Shown one piece after another: positions 13,077-14,002 of a stretch of DNA of 14,002 nucleotides (positions are counted from its first letter, which is position 1; every line of letters starts with the position of its first letter). The DNA comes from DAONLM01 sp035406685 (GTDB lineage: Bacteria > Spirochaetota > GWE2-31-10 > MWDO01), in the NCBI GenBank assembly GCA_035406685.1, contig DAONLM010000063.1:1-14002 (forward strand), read 5' to 3'. Position numbers and translations under genes: made by a program. A model generated the notes under the pieces. That model worked only from the letters and a program-made list of their open reading frames with translations. It ran no database searches and was not told where the DNA came from.

Positions 13077-13895
13077 TTAATAGCTCCCTAAATAGTCAAA
13101 ATAATCGCATTTTTTCTTTAATTTTTTTAAAAGGGAAAGATTTTCTTTAATTGATTTTGAATTTTCATACTCAATGATAAAAACATATTCCCACTTTTTT
13201 TCTTTTGATGGTCGTGATTCTATCTTTGTCATATTTATTTTTTTCTTATAAAAGATTCTTAATATTTTATATAAAGCACCCGGTTTATTTGGAACCGAAA
13301 ATATTATAAGAGATCTATTTTTTAGAATATATTTTAAACCTTTACAAATAACAAAAAATTTTGTCTCATTATCATGTTTATTATTAATTTTTTCTTCAAT
13401 AACATTAAGATTATACTCTTTTGCACACAATAAAGGTCCTATTGATGCTCCTTCTTTATCATTAAAAGCCATCATTGCAGCTTTTGAATTTGAACTTACT
13501 TCAACAATCTCAACATCTTTAAAATTTTTACTTATATATTCTGAACATTGCATAAATGATTGATAATGAGCATAAATTTTCTTTATTTTATCTTTAGGCG
13601 CATTGGATAATAAATTTTGAGTTATAGATAAGGTTATTTGATCAAAAATTTTTAAATCTGTCTTAATAAATAGGTCAAGAGTATCCCCTATTGTCCCACC
13701 AGTAGAATTTTCAAAAGGTAAAACAGCATAGTCTAATTCCCCATTATTTATCTTCTCAAATATATCAGGAATTTTATTTATAGGGATAAATTCAATGTTT
13801 CCTTTAAATTGCTTATTAGATTCAAAATATTTAAGACTTGCTTCATGAGAAAAAGTTGCCTTTGGACCTAAATAACCTACTTTTATAACTTTCAT
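13077..13895 (-). CDS. pheA: Prephenate dehydratase with ACT domain
   Basis: Converts prephenate to phenylpyruvate in phenylalanine synthesis. The 272 residues are the usual length of a monofunctional enzyme (no chorismate mutase domain). The catalytic domain has YLGPKATFSHEA at 8-19, LPFENSTGGTIGDTLDLF at 59-76, HYQSFMQC at 110-117 and SNSKAAM at 135-141. The strongly conserved catalytic TRF motif reads T178-K179-F180, an unusual Arg-to-Lys change. The C-terminal ACT domain has PNKPGALYKIL at 202-212 and IESRPSKEKKWEYVFIIEY at 225-243, the phenylalanine-binding ESRP motif, so feedback inhibition is likely. It heads the minus-strand run; the promoter is so close that the mRNA would be leaderless or nearly so. 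Confidence 0.93.
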   Translation of the reverse strand: MKVIKVGYLGPKATFSHEASLKYFESNKQFKGNIEFIPINKIPDIFEKINNGELDYAVLPFENSTGGTIGDTLDLFIKTDLKIFDQITLSITQNLLSNAPKDKIKKIYAHYQSFMQCSEYISKNFKDVEIVEVSSNSKAAMMAFNDKEGASIGPLLCAKEYNLNVIEEKINNKHDNETKFFVICKGLKYILKNRSLIIFSVPNKPGALYKILRIFYKKKINMTKIESRPSKEKKWEYVFIIEYENSKSIKENLSLLKKLKKKCDYFDYLGSY

Positions 13896-13906
13896 ATTAA
13901 GAAAGT

Positions 13907-13935
13907 CTTATATAAAAAAAAAATAATTTTGTCAA
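13907..13935 (-). promoter_or_regulatory. Sigma-70-type promoter of pheA
   Basis: On the minus strand a perfect TTGACA (13935-13930), 17-base spacer containing ten consecutive T, and TATAAG (13912-13907). Expected start is near 13898-13900, only 2-5 bases before the ATG, so no Shine-Dalgarno can be in the transcript. Layout matches the promoter at 793-821. Confidence 0.7.
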
Positions 13936-13949
13936 AAGAAATAAGAATT

Positions 13950-13985
13950 TTAAAAAATAAAGAGGTGCGATTTTATTTTCAGGCA
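13950..13985 (-). promoter_or_regulatory. Conserved upstream box, copy B
   Basis: On the minus strand TGCCTG, then AAAATAAAATCGCACC, then TCTTTATT. It is the counterpart of 744-779, 49 bases (first G of GCCT to first T of TTGACA) before the pheA -35, against 48 in copy A. Similarity falls off upstream of the TGCC. Confidence 0.55.
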
Positions 13986-14002
13986 ACTTTTTTAATTTTT
14001 TT

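Noticed and set aside
13896..14002. T-box or other amino-acid leader for pheA
   Set aside because: The promoter sits within 12 bases of the start codon, so no leader RNA exists in which it could form.

Overview
The window is strongly A+T-rich and gene-dense. It appears to come from a diderm (outer-membrane) bacterium: it carries an lptF/lptG pair, a lipoprotein with a clear lipobox, and several signal-peptide or membrane-anchored envelope proteins. Core genes (rpsB, tsf, pyrH, maf, pheA) are all bacterial. Initiation at TTG is common: rpsB, pyrH and probably lptF start this way. I cannot name the phylum from sequence alone; a spirochaete-like or uncultured candidate-phylum lineage would fit but is not proven.

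Layout. (1) 1-646: a small protein with two ribbon-helix-helix-like segments, preceded by a leader that recurs elsewhere in the window. (2) 745-4836, plus strand: a promoter, then a secreted TPR plus seven-bladed beta-propeller protein, then lptF and lptG, with overlapping or nearly touching genes. (3) 4888-5835: a mobile-type island. It holds a minus-strand IS200-like (REP-associated, RAYT-type) transposase, its leader (a near-copy of the leader of the first gene), a four-unit GGGACAGACCTATAAAT array, and a decayed third copy of the leader. (4) 5836-9571, plus strand: a large membrane-anchored DUF3352-like plus beta-propeller protein, followed 13 bases later by a TPR lipoprotein with an SLH-like C-terminus. 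(5) 9572-9806: a convergent intergenic region. (6) 9807-13895, minus strand: pheA - maf - rpsB/tsf - pyrH.

The two most unusual points are both around rpsB. First, S2 and EF-Ts are encoded in one uninterrupted 594-codon frame joined by a Lys/Glu-rich linker, yet a strong Shine-Dalgarno and ATG for EF-Ts remain inside it. The cell could therefore make an S2-EF-Ts fusion plus free EF-Ts. Second, the 156-base leader before rpsB has a perfect 11-bp long-range helix. Its loop carries nine bases complementary to the Shine-Dalgarno region just before the TTG start, and one arm can refold into a competing local hairpin. This is a candidate self-regulating ribosomal-protein leader.

A third point is a promoter cassette shared by the two outward ends of the window, before the TPR/propeller-lptFG operon and before pheA. 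The cassettes share a distinctive upstream box, a TTGACA -35, a 17-bp spacer and a TATA-type -10, at matching distances. This suggests common control of an envelope operon and a biosynthesis/translation operon.
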